From Allobosea sp. BH3 (GTDB lineage: Bacteria; Pseudomonadota; Alphaproteobacteria; Rhizobiales; Beijerinckiaceae): a stretch of DNA of 64,000 nt. Below, in pieces: positions 54,170 through 62,117 of this stretch. Within the stretch, counting starts at the first letter, position 1; every line of letters begins with the position of its first letter. The notes beneath the pieces are model-generated. The model made no database searches. It was not told the DNA's origin and saw nothing but the letters and a program-made list of their open reading frames with translations. The stretch spans positions 62,001 to 126,000 of the forward strand of contig NZ_JAIMCA010000001.1 of assembly GCF_025499465.1 (NCBI RefSeq). Reading direction: 5' to 3'. Made by a program: the position numbers and the translations under genes.

Positions 54170-55803
54170 GAAGCCTTGTCCTTCCTGAGCCAATCCAGTT
54201 CGCCGCGCTTCTCGAGTTCGTCCTTGACGAGGCGCTTCGGCACCTTGCCATAGCCCGATTTCGGCAGCGCCTCCCAGAAGAAGAAGCGCTTCGGCATTTT
54301 GTAGCGCGCAATCTTCTCGCTGAGGAAGTCCGCGATCTCGGCCTCGCTCGCGCTCTGCCCCGGCCGCGGCACGCAGACCGCGACGCCGATCTCGCCCCAG
54401 ACCGGGTCCGGCAGGCCAAGCACCGCGACCTCGGCAATGGCGGGATGGGTCAGGATCTTCTCCTCGATCTCTCGCGGATAGATGTTCGAGCCGCCCGAGA
54501 TGTACATGTCCGACGCGCGGCCGGTAATGTAGACGAACCCCTGCTCGTCCATATGGCCGAGGTCGCCGGTGCGGAACCAGCCATCGCGGAAGGATTTCGC
54601 ATTGGCCTCCGGATTGTCGTAGTAGCCGGCGAAGACGGCGGGCCCGATCACGCAGATCTCGCCCTGTACGCCCGGCTCGACCTCCTTGCCCTCCTCGTCC
54701 TGGATCTGAACCTGCATGCCGGTGCGCTCGAAGCCGCAGGTGCCGATCCGGGCATGCGGCCCGTCCTCCGGTTCGTGCAGCGCCGGTGGCAGCACGGTGA
54801 TGTTGCCGGTCACCTCGCCCAGCCCGAAATATTGCACGATCACCTTGCCGAGCTTCTTCAGCGCGGCCTTCTGGTCCTCGCGATACATCGGCGCGCCCGC
54901 ATAGATGATGTAGCGCAGGCTCGAATGATCGTGCTGGTCCACGGCCGGATGCTCGACCAGCATCTTCAGGATCGTCGGAACGGTGAAGATGTTGCTGACG
55001 CGGTGCTTCGCGATCAGCCGGTAGGCCTCGTCGATGTCGAAGCGCTCTGTCGACAGTAGGATCGAGGTGGCTCCACGCGCCGACATCATCAGCTGGTGCA
55101 CGCCGGCGCCATGCGAGAGCGGCGCCACGACCAGCGAGGCGTCCGCCTCTGTCGAGCCCGGGACGAGGTCGCAGAGATGGTTCGTCACGACGAAGCTCAT
55201 CTGCCCATGGGTCAGCACCGCGGCCTTGGAGCGCCCGGTCGTGCCGGAGGTGAAGAAGAACCAGCACGGATCGTCCCGCTCCACGGCGGCGTTCTCGACC
55301 CGCTCGCCGCGATGGCGCGCAATCACTGCGCCTACCTCATCCGCGCCGAAAGCCCCCTCCCCGATCCGCCAGGTGAACGTGGGCGCCGGGCTCGCGGCGG
55401 CGACCGCCGCGGCGTGCTCGGGAAAGTCGCCATGGCAGAGGAAACCCTTCGCGCCCGAAGCCGTGGCGAGATAGGCGACCTCGTCCGGCAGCAGGCGGAA
55501 ATTTGTCGGCACCCAGACCGCACCGAGCCGGAAGGTCGCGAACATCGAGACGAACATCGCGTCGCAGTTCTTGGAGTGGACGAGCAGGCGGTCACCCTTG
55601 CCGATGCCGCGCGCCTTAAGCCCTGCCGCAAGAGCCGAAACCTGCGTCTCGATCTCGCGCCAGTCCAAAATCTTCTCGCCCCAGATGAAGGCGGGGTGCG
55701 CGGGCAGGCGTCGCGCATTCTGCGTCACGATATGGGCGAGGTTCATCACGCGCCGCGACATCGGCACGACGCCCCCGGTGGGGGCCGTTGTTCCAGCGTT
55801 CAT
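54166..55803 (-). CDS. AMP-forming acyl-CoA ligase (IclR-linked)
   Basis: This 545-residue ligase has the P-loop FFFTSGTTGRSKAAVLTHGQ, the motif QYFGLGEVTGN and the C-terminal Lys in LPKSGYGKVPKRLVK. The catalytic loop reads GYGK instead of the usual TGK. It overlaps iclR upstream and the PCC gene downstream by four bases each, so three genes are coupled. The substrate is unknown; long-chain and aromatic acids are both possible. Confidence 0.87.
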   Translation of the reverse strand: MNAGTTAPTGGVVPMSRRVMNLAHIVTQNARRLPAHPAFIWGEKILDWREIETQVSALAAGLKARGIGKGDRLLVHSKNCDAMFVSMFATFRLGAVWVPTNFRLLPDEVAYLATASGAKGFLCHGDFPEHAAAVAAASPAPTFTWRIGEGAFGADEVGAVIARHRGERVENAAVERDDPCWFFFTSGTTGRSKAAVLTHGQMSFVVTNHLCDLVPGSTEADASLVVAPLSHGAGVHQLMMSARGATSILLSTERFDIDEAYRLIAKHRVSNIFTVPTILKMLVEHPAVDQHDHSSLRYIIYAGAPMYREDQKAALKKLGKVIVQYFGLGEVTGNITVLPPALHEPEDGPHARIGTCGFERTGMQVQIQDEEGKEVEPGVQGEICVIGPAVFAGYYDNPEANAKSFRDGWFRTGDLGHMDEQGFVYITGRASDMYISGGSNIYPREIEEKILTHPAIAEVAVLGLPDPVWGEIGVAVCVPRPGQSASEAEIADFLSEKIARYKMPKRFFFWEALPKSGYGKVPKRLVKDELEKRGELDWLRKDKAS

Positions 55804-56669
55804 TTCGACGCCCTCCCTGTTCCGTTTTGTTGCCGCTGAGCCGGCCCCGCAGGCCCTGCGCCGCGCCGTGATACGAACATCTGCGCGAGCTGCGCCTCCA
55901 TCCTCACCGCCTCGCGCGCCAGCATCGCCGAGAGTTCGGGCTGCCGGGCCGGGTCCATGCGGCTGTCGATGGCGGCCAGCGAAAAGGCGCCTGCAACGCG
56001 GCCGTCCGGATAGCGGAAGGCCCTGCCGATCCCCCATGAGCTCGCGACAAGCCGGCCCGGGTTGAGAGCGAAGCCGCGCAGCCGCGCCTCGGTGACGTCG
56101 CCCTTGAGGGCAACCGGCGCGAAGCCGGGATAGCGCTCCGTCAACACAGCCTCGTTGGCCGCGATGATGCGGTCCACATCGTCGTCCGGCAACGCCGCCA
56201 GCAGGGCGAGCGAGCCTGCGCCGACACCGAGCGGATGCTGGTCCCCAGCCTGCAGCGCATGGGTGCGGACGGGGTAGGTTCCCTCCTCCCGATGCAGGCA
56301 GATCGCGTAGTTCTCGCGCCGCACGGTGAGAAAGCTCGTATCCCGCGTCTCGCCCGAAAGACGGCGCAACCCGTCCATCGCCATTTCGAGCAGGCCGTGG
56401 CGTCGCGCCGCCAGCACGCCGAGCACAAAGGCCTCCTCGCCGAGGCAATAACGGCGCGTCTGCACCTCCTGCTCGACAAGGCCGGCCCGCATCAGCGCCA
56501 GCAGCAGTCGCCGCACCGTCGGCTTGTTGAGGCCGCTGCCGTAGACGATCTCGCCGAGCGGCAGGCCATCGGCCGGCTCCCGCCCGATCAGCGAGAGCAG
56601 CCCCAGCGCGCGATCGACGCTCTGCGAGCCGGACAAGCCGGCTCCGGCAGCGAGACTGAGTGGCGACAA
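55800..56669 (-). CDS. IclR family transcriptional regulator
   Basis: This protein of 289 residues has an N-terminal winged helix (SVDRALGLLSLI, LNKPTVRRLLLALMRAGLVE) and a C-terminal effector domain (about 90-260) of the IclR family. It is the first gene of a coupled operon with a Coa ligase and the PCC gene. The usual call would be GTG 56690, but that codon sits inside a palindrome; TTG 56669 has GGAGG five bases upstream and is preferred. It probably controls both its own operon and the divergent TRAP genes in response to a pathway metabolite. Confidence 0.85.
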   Translation of the reverse strand: MSPLSLAAGAGLSGSQSVDRALGLLSLIGREPADGLPLGEIVYGSGLNKPTVRRLLLALMRAGLVEQEVQTRRYCLGEEAFVLGVLAARRHGLLEMAMDGLRRLSGETRDTSFLTVRRENYAICLHREEGTYPVRTHALQAGDQHPLGVGAGSLALLAALPDDDVDRIIAANEAVLTERYPGFAPVALKGDVTEARLRGFALNPGRLVASSWGIGRAFRYPDGRVAGAFSLAAIDSRMDPARQPELSAMLAREAVRMEAQLAQMFVSRRGAGPAGPAQRQQNGTGRASK

Positions 56670-56683
56670 GCGCTCCTCCCAAT

Positions 56684-56700
56684 GGTCCACGATATGGACC
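56684..56700. promoter_or_regulatory. Operator-like palindrome GGTCCA-N5-TGGACC
   Basis: A perfect six-base inverted repeat with five-base spacer lies just before the iclR ribosome-binding site and next to TTATTTTTAT (56701-56710), a possible -10 region. Size and position fit an IclR-dimer site controlling iclR and the divergent TRAP operon. Confidence 0.6.
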
Positions 56701-56924
56701 TTATTTTTATGGATTGAGCCTAGTTGCCTGCCTTCCCGATTGCAATGCGGTCATGCTCGTGCAAACCTGCCGGCCGTTCCGCTGCCTGATCATTCACAGT
56801 GTGGACCGCAATCGACGCCGACAGAAGATCGGCGCGAAGGGAGGATGAACCGATGGCCCCCGAGGCAACCCGCATGGCGGGCGCGCAGATTTTGCGCCCA
56901 GCGACCTGCATCTGAGGTCGCGGC

Positions 56925-58793
56925 ATGGTTGATGTCGTCGACACGCTGCATATTCCCGAGAACCTGAGCGAGAACGAGGGCGCGCGCCCCGGCTCGGCCA
57001 TCATGCGCCCGGTCGAGATCGTCGCGGCCGCCCTGGTCGCTTTCATCATCGGCGTGCTGCTGCTCGGCGTGGTCTCGCGGTACGTCTTCTCGCTGCCCTT
57101 CGTCTGGGTCGACGAGGTCGCCTCGATCTCCTTCATCTGGCTCGCCATGCTCGGCGCGGCCATTGCCGTCGATCGCAATGAACATCTACGGCTGACGCTC
57201 TTCGTCGGCCTCATGCCGGAGCGCCTGCGCCAATTCGTCGAGACGCTGGCACTCATCGCCGTTGCCGCCTTCCTGGCGGCGATGGTCTACCCTGCGATCG
57301 ATTACGCGGTGGAAGAGAGCTACGTCACCTCGGCCGCGCTCAACATCCCCGTCAGTTGGCGGGTCTCCGCCATCGCCGTGGGCATCGTGCTGATGCTGCT
57401 GCTGACGATCCGTTATGCCTTCAAGACCGCGCGCCCGGTCGACATCGCCGGATCAGTGCTGGTCATCGGCGGGTTCGGCCTCGCCTTCTGGCTCCTCGGG
57501 CCGACGCTCAAGGGCCTCGGCTACTACAATATCCTGATCTTCCTGGTCTGTGTCGTCGCCGCCTGCCTTGTCGCGGGCGTCCCGATCGCCTTCTGCTTCG
57601 GGCTGGGCACGCTCGCCTTCCTCGCCTTCTCGACCAATGTGCCGATGATTGTGATGGTCGGCCGCATGGACGAGGGCATGTCGAGCCTCATCCTGCTCTC
57701 CGTGCCGATCTTCGTGCTGCTCGGCTGCATCCTCGACGCGACCGGCATGGGCAAGGCGATCGTCGATTTCCTCGCCTCCCTGCTCGGCCATGTCCGCGCC
57801 GGCATGTCCTATGTCCTGCTCGGCTCGCTCTATCTCGTCTCGGGCATCTCGGGTTCGAAGGTCTCCGACATGGCGACGGTCGCTCCCGCGCTGTTCCCCG
57901 AGATGAAGCGGCGCGGCTACAAGCCGAAGGACCTGATCGCGCTGCTGTCCACGGGCGCGGCGATGGCGGACACGGTGCCGCCCTCGATCGTGCTGATCGT
58001 GCTCGGCTCCGTTGCCGGCGTCTCGATCGCCGGGCTGTTCAATGCCGGCTTCGTCATCGCGGGCGTCCTGCTCGTCGCGCTCGCCGGGCTCGCCCGCTGG
58101 AAGGCGGCGGCGGAAGACATGAAGGGCGTGCGCCGCGCCCCACTCGCGGTGATCGGCAAGGTCGCGCTCGTCGCGGCGCCGGCGCTGGTCCTGCCCTTCA
58201 TCATCCGCGCCGCGGTCGGTGGCGGCGTCGCCACCGCGACCGAGGTCTCGACCATCGCCGTGCTCTACGCGCTGATCATCGGCATCGTGCTCTATGGCGG
58301 CATCAGCCTGCGCAAGTTCTACCAGATGCTGGTCGAGACGGCCGCGCTCTCAGGCGCGATCCTTGTCATTCTCGGCACGGCGCTGGCCATGGCCTGGGCG
58401 CTGACGCAGACCGGCTTCGCCCGCGACCTTGCCACCTTCATGGCGAACCTGCCCGGCGGCTGGCTCTCCTTCATGGCGGTCACCATCGTCGTCTTCATGA
58501 TCCTCGGCTGCGTGCTGGAAGGCCTGCCGGCGATCGTGCTGATGGCGCCGCTGATGTTCCCGATCGCCAAGAACCTCGGCATCAACGACGTGCATTATTC
58601 GATGGTCGTCGTCACCGCGATGAACATCGGCCTGATGGCGCCGCCGATCGGCATCGGCTTCTATATCGCCTGCAAGATCGGCAACGTCTCGCCGGACGAG
58701 GCGATGGGCGCGATCTGGCCCTATCTCATCGCGCTGATCATCGGCCTCATCGTCATCGCCCTCGTTCCCGGCCTCTCTACCTGGGTGCTCTAA
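56925..58793 (+). CDS. TRAP transporter, fused DctQ-DctM permease
   Basis: This 622-residue protein fuses the small (DctQ, about 25-180, four helices, FVWVDEVASISFIWLAMLG) and large (DctM, about 190-620, about 12 helices) TRAP permease subunits, as in SiaQM. Family motifs include VSGISGSKVSDMATVAPALF and GAAMADTVPPS. It imports organic acids with sodium. The binding protein follows 63 bases later. It is divergent from the IclR operon, and substrate specificity is not readable. Confidence 0.9.
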   Translation: MVDVVDTLHIPENLSENEGARPGSAIMRPVEIVAAALVAFIIGVLLLGVVSRYVFSLPFVWVDEVASISFIWLAMLGAAIAVDRNEHLRLTLFVGLMPERLRQFVETLALIAVAAFLAAMVYPAIDYAVEESYVTSAALNIPVSWRVSAIAVGIVLMLLLTIRYAFKTARPVDIAGSVLVIGGFGLAFWLLGPTLKGLGYYNILIFLVCVVAACLVAGVPIAFCFGLGTLAFLAFSTNVPMIVMVGRMDEGMSSLILLSVPIFVLLGCILDATGMGKAIVDFLASLLGHVRAGMSYVLLGSLYLVSGISGSKVSDMATVAPALFPEMKRRGYKPKDLIALLSTGAAMADTVPPSIVLIVLGSVAGVSIAGLFNAGFVIAGVLLVALAGLARWKAAAEDMKGVRRAPLAVIGKVALVAAPALVLPFIIRAAVGGGVATATEVSTIAVLYALIIGIVLYGGISLRKFYQMLVETAALSGAILVILGTALAMAWALTQTGFARDLATFMANLPGGWLSFMAVTIVVFMILGCVLEGLPAIVLMAPLMFPIAKNLGINDVHYSMVVVTAMNIGLMAPPIGIGFYIACKIGNVSPDEAMGAIWPYLIALIIGLIVIALVPGLSTWVL

Positions 58794-58856
58794 GCCCCAC
58801 CTGCCTTCACAAACAGAACCGGACAATCCGGACGCTCATCCAAGGAGAAAACGCCC

Positions 58857-59876
58857 ATGACCATTTCACGCCGCACCCTTATCAAGGCGACCGCCGCCGC
58901 TTCCGCCATCGGCACCTTCCATATCGGCCGCGCCAACGCCCAGGCGGCCGAGTTCACCTACAAATACGCCAATAACCTGCCCCTCGCGCACCCGATGAAC
59001 ATGCGTGCCAGCGAGGCGGTGGCGAAGATCAAGGAAGAGACCAAGGGCCGCGTCGACATCCAGATCTTCCCGAACAACCAGCTCGGCTCCGACACCGACA
59101 TGCTGAGCCAGGTCCGCTCCGGCGGCGTCGAGTTCTTCACGCTCTCGCCGCTGATCCTCTCGACGCTGGTCGCCAACGCCTCGGTCTCCGGCATCGGCTT
59201 CGCCTTCCCGAACTACGACGCGGTCTGGAAGGCGATGGATGGCGAGCTCGGCGCCTATGTCCGTGGCCAGATCAACAAGGCCAACCTCGTCGTCATGGAC
59301 AAGATCTGGGACAACGGCTTCCGCCAGATCACCTCGTCCAAGGGCCCGATCAACACCCCTGACGATCTGAAGGGCTTCAAGATCCGCGTGCCGGTCTCGC
59401 CGCTCTGGACCTCGATGTTCACCGCCTTCCAGTCGGCCCCGGCCTCGATCAACTTCGCCGAGGTCTACACCGCGCTGCAGACGAAGGTGGTCGACGGCCA
59501 GGAGAACCCGCTCGCCATCATCTCCACCGCGAAGCTCTTCGAGGTGCAGAAGTATCTCTCGATCACCAACCACATGTGGGACGGCTTCTGGTTCCTCGCG
59601 AACCGCCGCGCCTGGGAGCGCCTGCCGGAAGACCTGCGCACGATCGTCGCGAACAACATCAACGCCGCTGCGCTGCTCGAGCGCGGGGACGTCGCCAAGC
59701 TCAATGCCGGCCTGCAGGGCGAGCTCGCCTCGAAGGGCATGACCATCAACGAGACCAAGGCGGACGCCTTCCGCGAGACACTGCGCAAGGCCGGCTTCTA
59801 CGCCGAGTGGAAGAAGAAGTACGGCGACGAGGCCTGGGCCATTCTGGAGAAGGCCGTCGGCAGCTCGCTGAGCTGA
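58857..59876 (+). CDS. TRAP transporter substrate-binding protein (DctP)
   Basis: This 339-residue protein has a Tat-type signal (ISRRTLIKATAAAS, cleavage near ANAQA) and the DctP fold, with VDIQIFPNNQLGSDTDML and the carboxylate-binding Arg region GFKIRVPVSPLW. It captures an organic acid in the periplasm for the DctQM fusion. The segment FAEVYTALQTKVVDGQENPL is the family's typical ligand-site signature. It lies in the same transcript as the permease and before a large inverted repeat. Confidence 0.9.
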   Translation: MTISRRTLIKATAAASAIGTFHIGRANAQAAEFTYKYANNLPLAHPMNMRASEAVAKIKEETKGRVDIQIFPNNQLGSDTDMLSQVRSGGVEFFTLSPLILSTLVANASVSGIGFAFPNYDAVWKAMDGELGAYVRGQINKANLVVMDKIWDNGFRQITSSKGPINTPDDLKGFKIRVPVSPLWTSMFTAFQSAPASINFAEVYTALQTKVVDGQENPLAIISTAKLFEVQKYLSITNHMWDGFWFLANRRAWERLPEDLRTIVANNINAAALLERGDVAKLNAGLQGELASKGMTINETKADAFRETLRKAGFYAEWKKKYGDEAWAILEKAVGSSLS

Positions 59877-59918
59877 TCGGCTGAACGACCGTCATTCTCC
59901 GGCGCCGGACAAGAAAAG

Positions 59919-60082
59919 GCGCGGGGAACCCTCTCCCGGAGGGAGAGGGCAGGGTGAGGGGTAGGCCGTTGGACGTTATGGCTGTGACCTAACCGCTGCC
60001 GCCGTTAGCTCAGCTCCTTGCTGGTCCAGGGGCCAACTCCTCACCCCTGCCCCTCTCCTTACAGGAGAGGGGTTCCCCGCGC
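59919..60082. repeat. 164-bp inverted repeat between dctP and the dehydrogenase gene
   Basis: The ends (GCGCGGGGAACCCTCTCC at 59919 and its complement to 60082) form arms of about 40 bases containing smaller hairpins (CTCTCC..GGAGAG). The centre is unique sequence. It can fold into one long hairpin. It looks like a MITE-like or repetitive intergenic element and may reduce read-through into the dehydrogenase gene. Confidence 0.75.
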
Positions 60083-60121
60083 GTCTGCCTGCACTCTCAT
60101 CGCATCGAAAGACCAACCACC

Positions 60122-60925
60122 ATGGCCGACCGGCTGAAGGGCAAGATAGCGATCGTCTTCGGCGCCGGCTCGTCGGGGCCTGGCTGGGGCAACGGCAAGG
60201 CGGCAGCCGTCGCCTATGCCCGCGAGGGCGCCTCCGTCGCCTGTATCGACCTCAACCAGGCGGCGGCCGACGAGACGGCCGGCATCATCGCAGGCGAGGG
60301 TGGCAAGGCGCTGGCGCTTGCCGCCGACGTCACCAAGCTCGATTCCACCGAGGCCTGCGTCGCGGCAGCCGCGCGGCATTTCGGCCGCATCGACATCCTG
60401 CATAACAATGTCGGCGTCACCCATATGGGCGGGCCGGTCGAGCTTTCGGAGGAGCAGTTCAACGCCTCGCTCCAGCTCAATCTCGGTTCGGTCTATCGCT
60501 GCGCCAAGGCGGTCATCCCGCGCATGCTGGAGGGCGGCGGCGGAGCGATCGTCAACATCTCCTCGCTCGCCGCGATCCGCTGGGTCGGTTATCCGTATTT
60601 CGCTTATTACGCCACGAAGGCGGCTGTGAATCAGGCGACGGTGGCGCTCGCCATGCAGTATGCCAAGCGCGGCATTCGTGCGAACTGCATCATGCCGGGC
60701 CTGATCGACACGCCTCTGATCTACAAGCAGATCTCGACCCAATACGCCTCGCCCGAGGAGATGGTCGCCGCCCGCGACGCGCTGGTGCCGATGGGCAAGA
60801 TGGGCACGGCCTGGGACGTCGCCAACGCCGCGGTCTTCCTGGCCTCCGACGAGGCGAAATTCATCACCGGCGTCTGCCTCCCTGTCGATGGCGGCCAGAG
60901 CTGCGCCGCCGGTCCGCTGGGCTGA
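60122..60925 (+). CDS. Short-chain dehydrogenase/reductase
   Basis: This 267-residue enzyme has the Rossmann segment VFGAGSSGPGWGNGKAAAVA with an insert in the usual TGxxxGxG loop, NNVGVTH for NNAG, Ser147/Ser148, and YxxxK at Tyr162-Lys166. Asp43 (CIDLN) favours NAD. It would oxidise a hydroxy acid or alcohol, which could supply the beta-keto acid for the cleavage enzyme nearby. It follows the TRAP genes across an inverted repeat. Confidence 0.88.
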   Translation: MADRLKGKIAIVFGAGSSGPGWGNGKAAAVAYAREGASVACIDLNQAAADETAGIIAGEGGKALALAADVTKLDSTEACVAAAARHFGRIDILHNNVGVTHMGGPVELSEEQFNASLQLNLGSVYRCAKAVIPRMLEGGGGAIVNISSLAAIRWVGYPYFAYYATKAAVNQATVALAMQYAKRGIRANCIMPGLIDTPLIYKQISTQYASPEEMVAARDALVPMGKMGTAWDVANAAVFLASDEAKFITGVCLPVDGGQSCAAGPLG

Positions 60926-60937
60926 GGATCGACTGTC

Positions 60938-60962
60938 CGTTCCGCACTGGAACGCTTGCTCC
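60938..60962. promoter_or_regulatory. IolR-like half-sites upstream of the RpiR-type regulator
   Basis: CGTTCC-N5-GGAACG (60938-60954) is a perfect palindrome. GGAACGCTTGCTCC (60949-60962) matches GGAA-N6-TTCC with one mismatch. They lie 87-111 bp before the regulator start and may allow autoregulation. Confidence 0.4.
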
Positions 60963-61048
60963 ATTTCCCCTTCGCTGCCAGAAAAAGAATCAGGCCTCGC
61001 GCTGAGATGCCGGACGAAAACGAGAAGCCGGAGCAGGAACGGACAGGG

Positions 61049-61912
61049 ATGAGCGAGATCTTCACCGAGGAACTGCCGCGCGATTTCGACGGCCTGCGCG
61101 CGACCATCCTCGCCCAGCGCGAGCGCCTGCCCAAGCGCATCGCGCAGATTGCAGCCTATGCCCTCGACAACCCCGACGAGATCGCCTTCGGCACTGCCGC
61201 GAGCATCGCGGTCTCGGCCGGCGTTCAGCCTTCGACGCTGATCCGGTTCGCCCAGCATCTCGGCTTCGACGGCTTCACCAGCCTTCAGGGGGTCTTTCGC
61301 GAGCGGCTGCGCGAGCGCAATTCGAGCTACGAAGACCGGCTCAACACCCTGCGCGCCGGCGAGGGCGCAAGCGGCGGCAACCACCGCATCCTCGATGGCT
61401 TCCTGACCGCCTCGCGCAAGTCGCTCGACGTGATGAGCAGAACCCTCGATGAGGCGACGCTGGATCGCGCCATCGCCACGCTCGCCGAGGCCGAAACCAT
61501 CTACATCCTTGCGCGCCGCCGCTCCTTCCCGATCGCGACCTACCTCGCCTACGCGCTCGGCAAACTCGGTGTCCGCAACCAGCTCGTTGAATCCGCGGCG
61601 GGCCTGAGCCCCGAGATCATTTCCTTCGCGACGCCGAAGGACGCGGTTCTCGTCGTCAGCTTCTCGCCCTACGCGCCGGCCACCATCGAGGATGCGCGCG
61701 GGCTGGCCGAGCGCGGCGTCCCGCTCGTCGCCATCACCGACAGCGCCTTCTCGCCGCTGGCCAGCGTCGCGCAGATCTGGTTCGAGGTCGCGGAGGCCGA
61801 TTTCGGCGGCTTTCGCACCCTGTCCTCGACAATGGCACTCGCCATGGCGCTTGCCGTTGGCGTGGGCGACGCCAGGCAGGCGGGGCGACGCCGGCGCCGT
61901 CCGCGCGACTAA
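61049..61912 (+). CDS. MurR/RpiR family regulator, probably IolR
   Basis: This 287-residue protein has an N-terminal RpiR helix-turn-helix (PKRIAQIAAYALDNPDEIAF, SVSAGVQPSTLIRFAQHLG cited in part) and a C-terminal SIS sugar-phosphate domain (about 125-260). It is followed by iolC and an operator-like site, so it is likely the repressor of inositol catabolism. The C-terminus is unusually Arg-rich (GRRRRRPRD). The start ATG 61049 has AGGA ten bases upstream; ATG 61007 would add 14 residues. Confidence 0.8.
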   Translation: MSEIFTEELPRDFDGLRATILAQRERLPKRIAQIAAYALDNPDEIAFGTAASIAVSAGVQPSTLIRFAQHLGFDGFTSLQGVFRERLRERNSSYEDRLNTLRAGEGASGGNHRILDGFLTASRKSLDVMSRTLDEATLDRAIATLAEAETIYILARRRSFPIATYLAYALGKLGVRNQLVESAAGLSPEIISFATPKDAVLVVSFSPYAPATIEDARGLAERGVPLVAITDSAFSPLASVAQIWFEVAEADFGGFRTLSSTMALAMALAVGVGDARQAGRRRRRPRD

Positions 61913-61913
61913 G

Positions 61914-61962
61914 CACTTCAAACGAAGTGAGGCTCCGGATCGCGTGAAGAAAAGGCGACAAG
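61914..61962. repeat. Rhizobial-type palindromic repeat, variant
   Basis: CACTTCAAACGAAGTGAGG with CGGATCGCGTGAAGAAAAGG resembles the family at 40428 and 46432, in a more diverged form. It lies just after the RpiR gene. Confidence 0.5.
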
Positions 61963-62010
61963 CAAAGCCTTGGAGCGCTTCAATGGGTTTCCACACACGG
62001 AAGCAACATA

Positions 62011-62024
62011 GGAACGAGCGTTCC
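62011..62024. promoter_or_regulatory. IolR-like operator GGAA-N6-TTCC
   Basis: GGAACGAGCGTTCC matches exactly the GGAA-N6-TTCC motif reported for Sinorhizobium IolR. It lies 94 bp before iolC. An AT-rich inverted repeat (AATAGAATTATTATT) follows at about 62037-62052 and may contain a -10 element. Confidence 0.6.
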
Positions 62025-62117
62025 GCATTGACGGCATAATAGAATTATTATTTCATGCCGTCGACGCGTGGCCGTTCGGCCGCGCGCCTAACAAGAGCGG
62101 CAGGCCGGGAGGAACAT

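Noticed and set aside
60938..60954. CGTTCC-N5-GGAACG as a Rho-independent terminator for the dehydrogenase gene
   Set aside because: The stem is short and not followed by a T-run; the half-sites fit a regulator site better.
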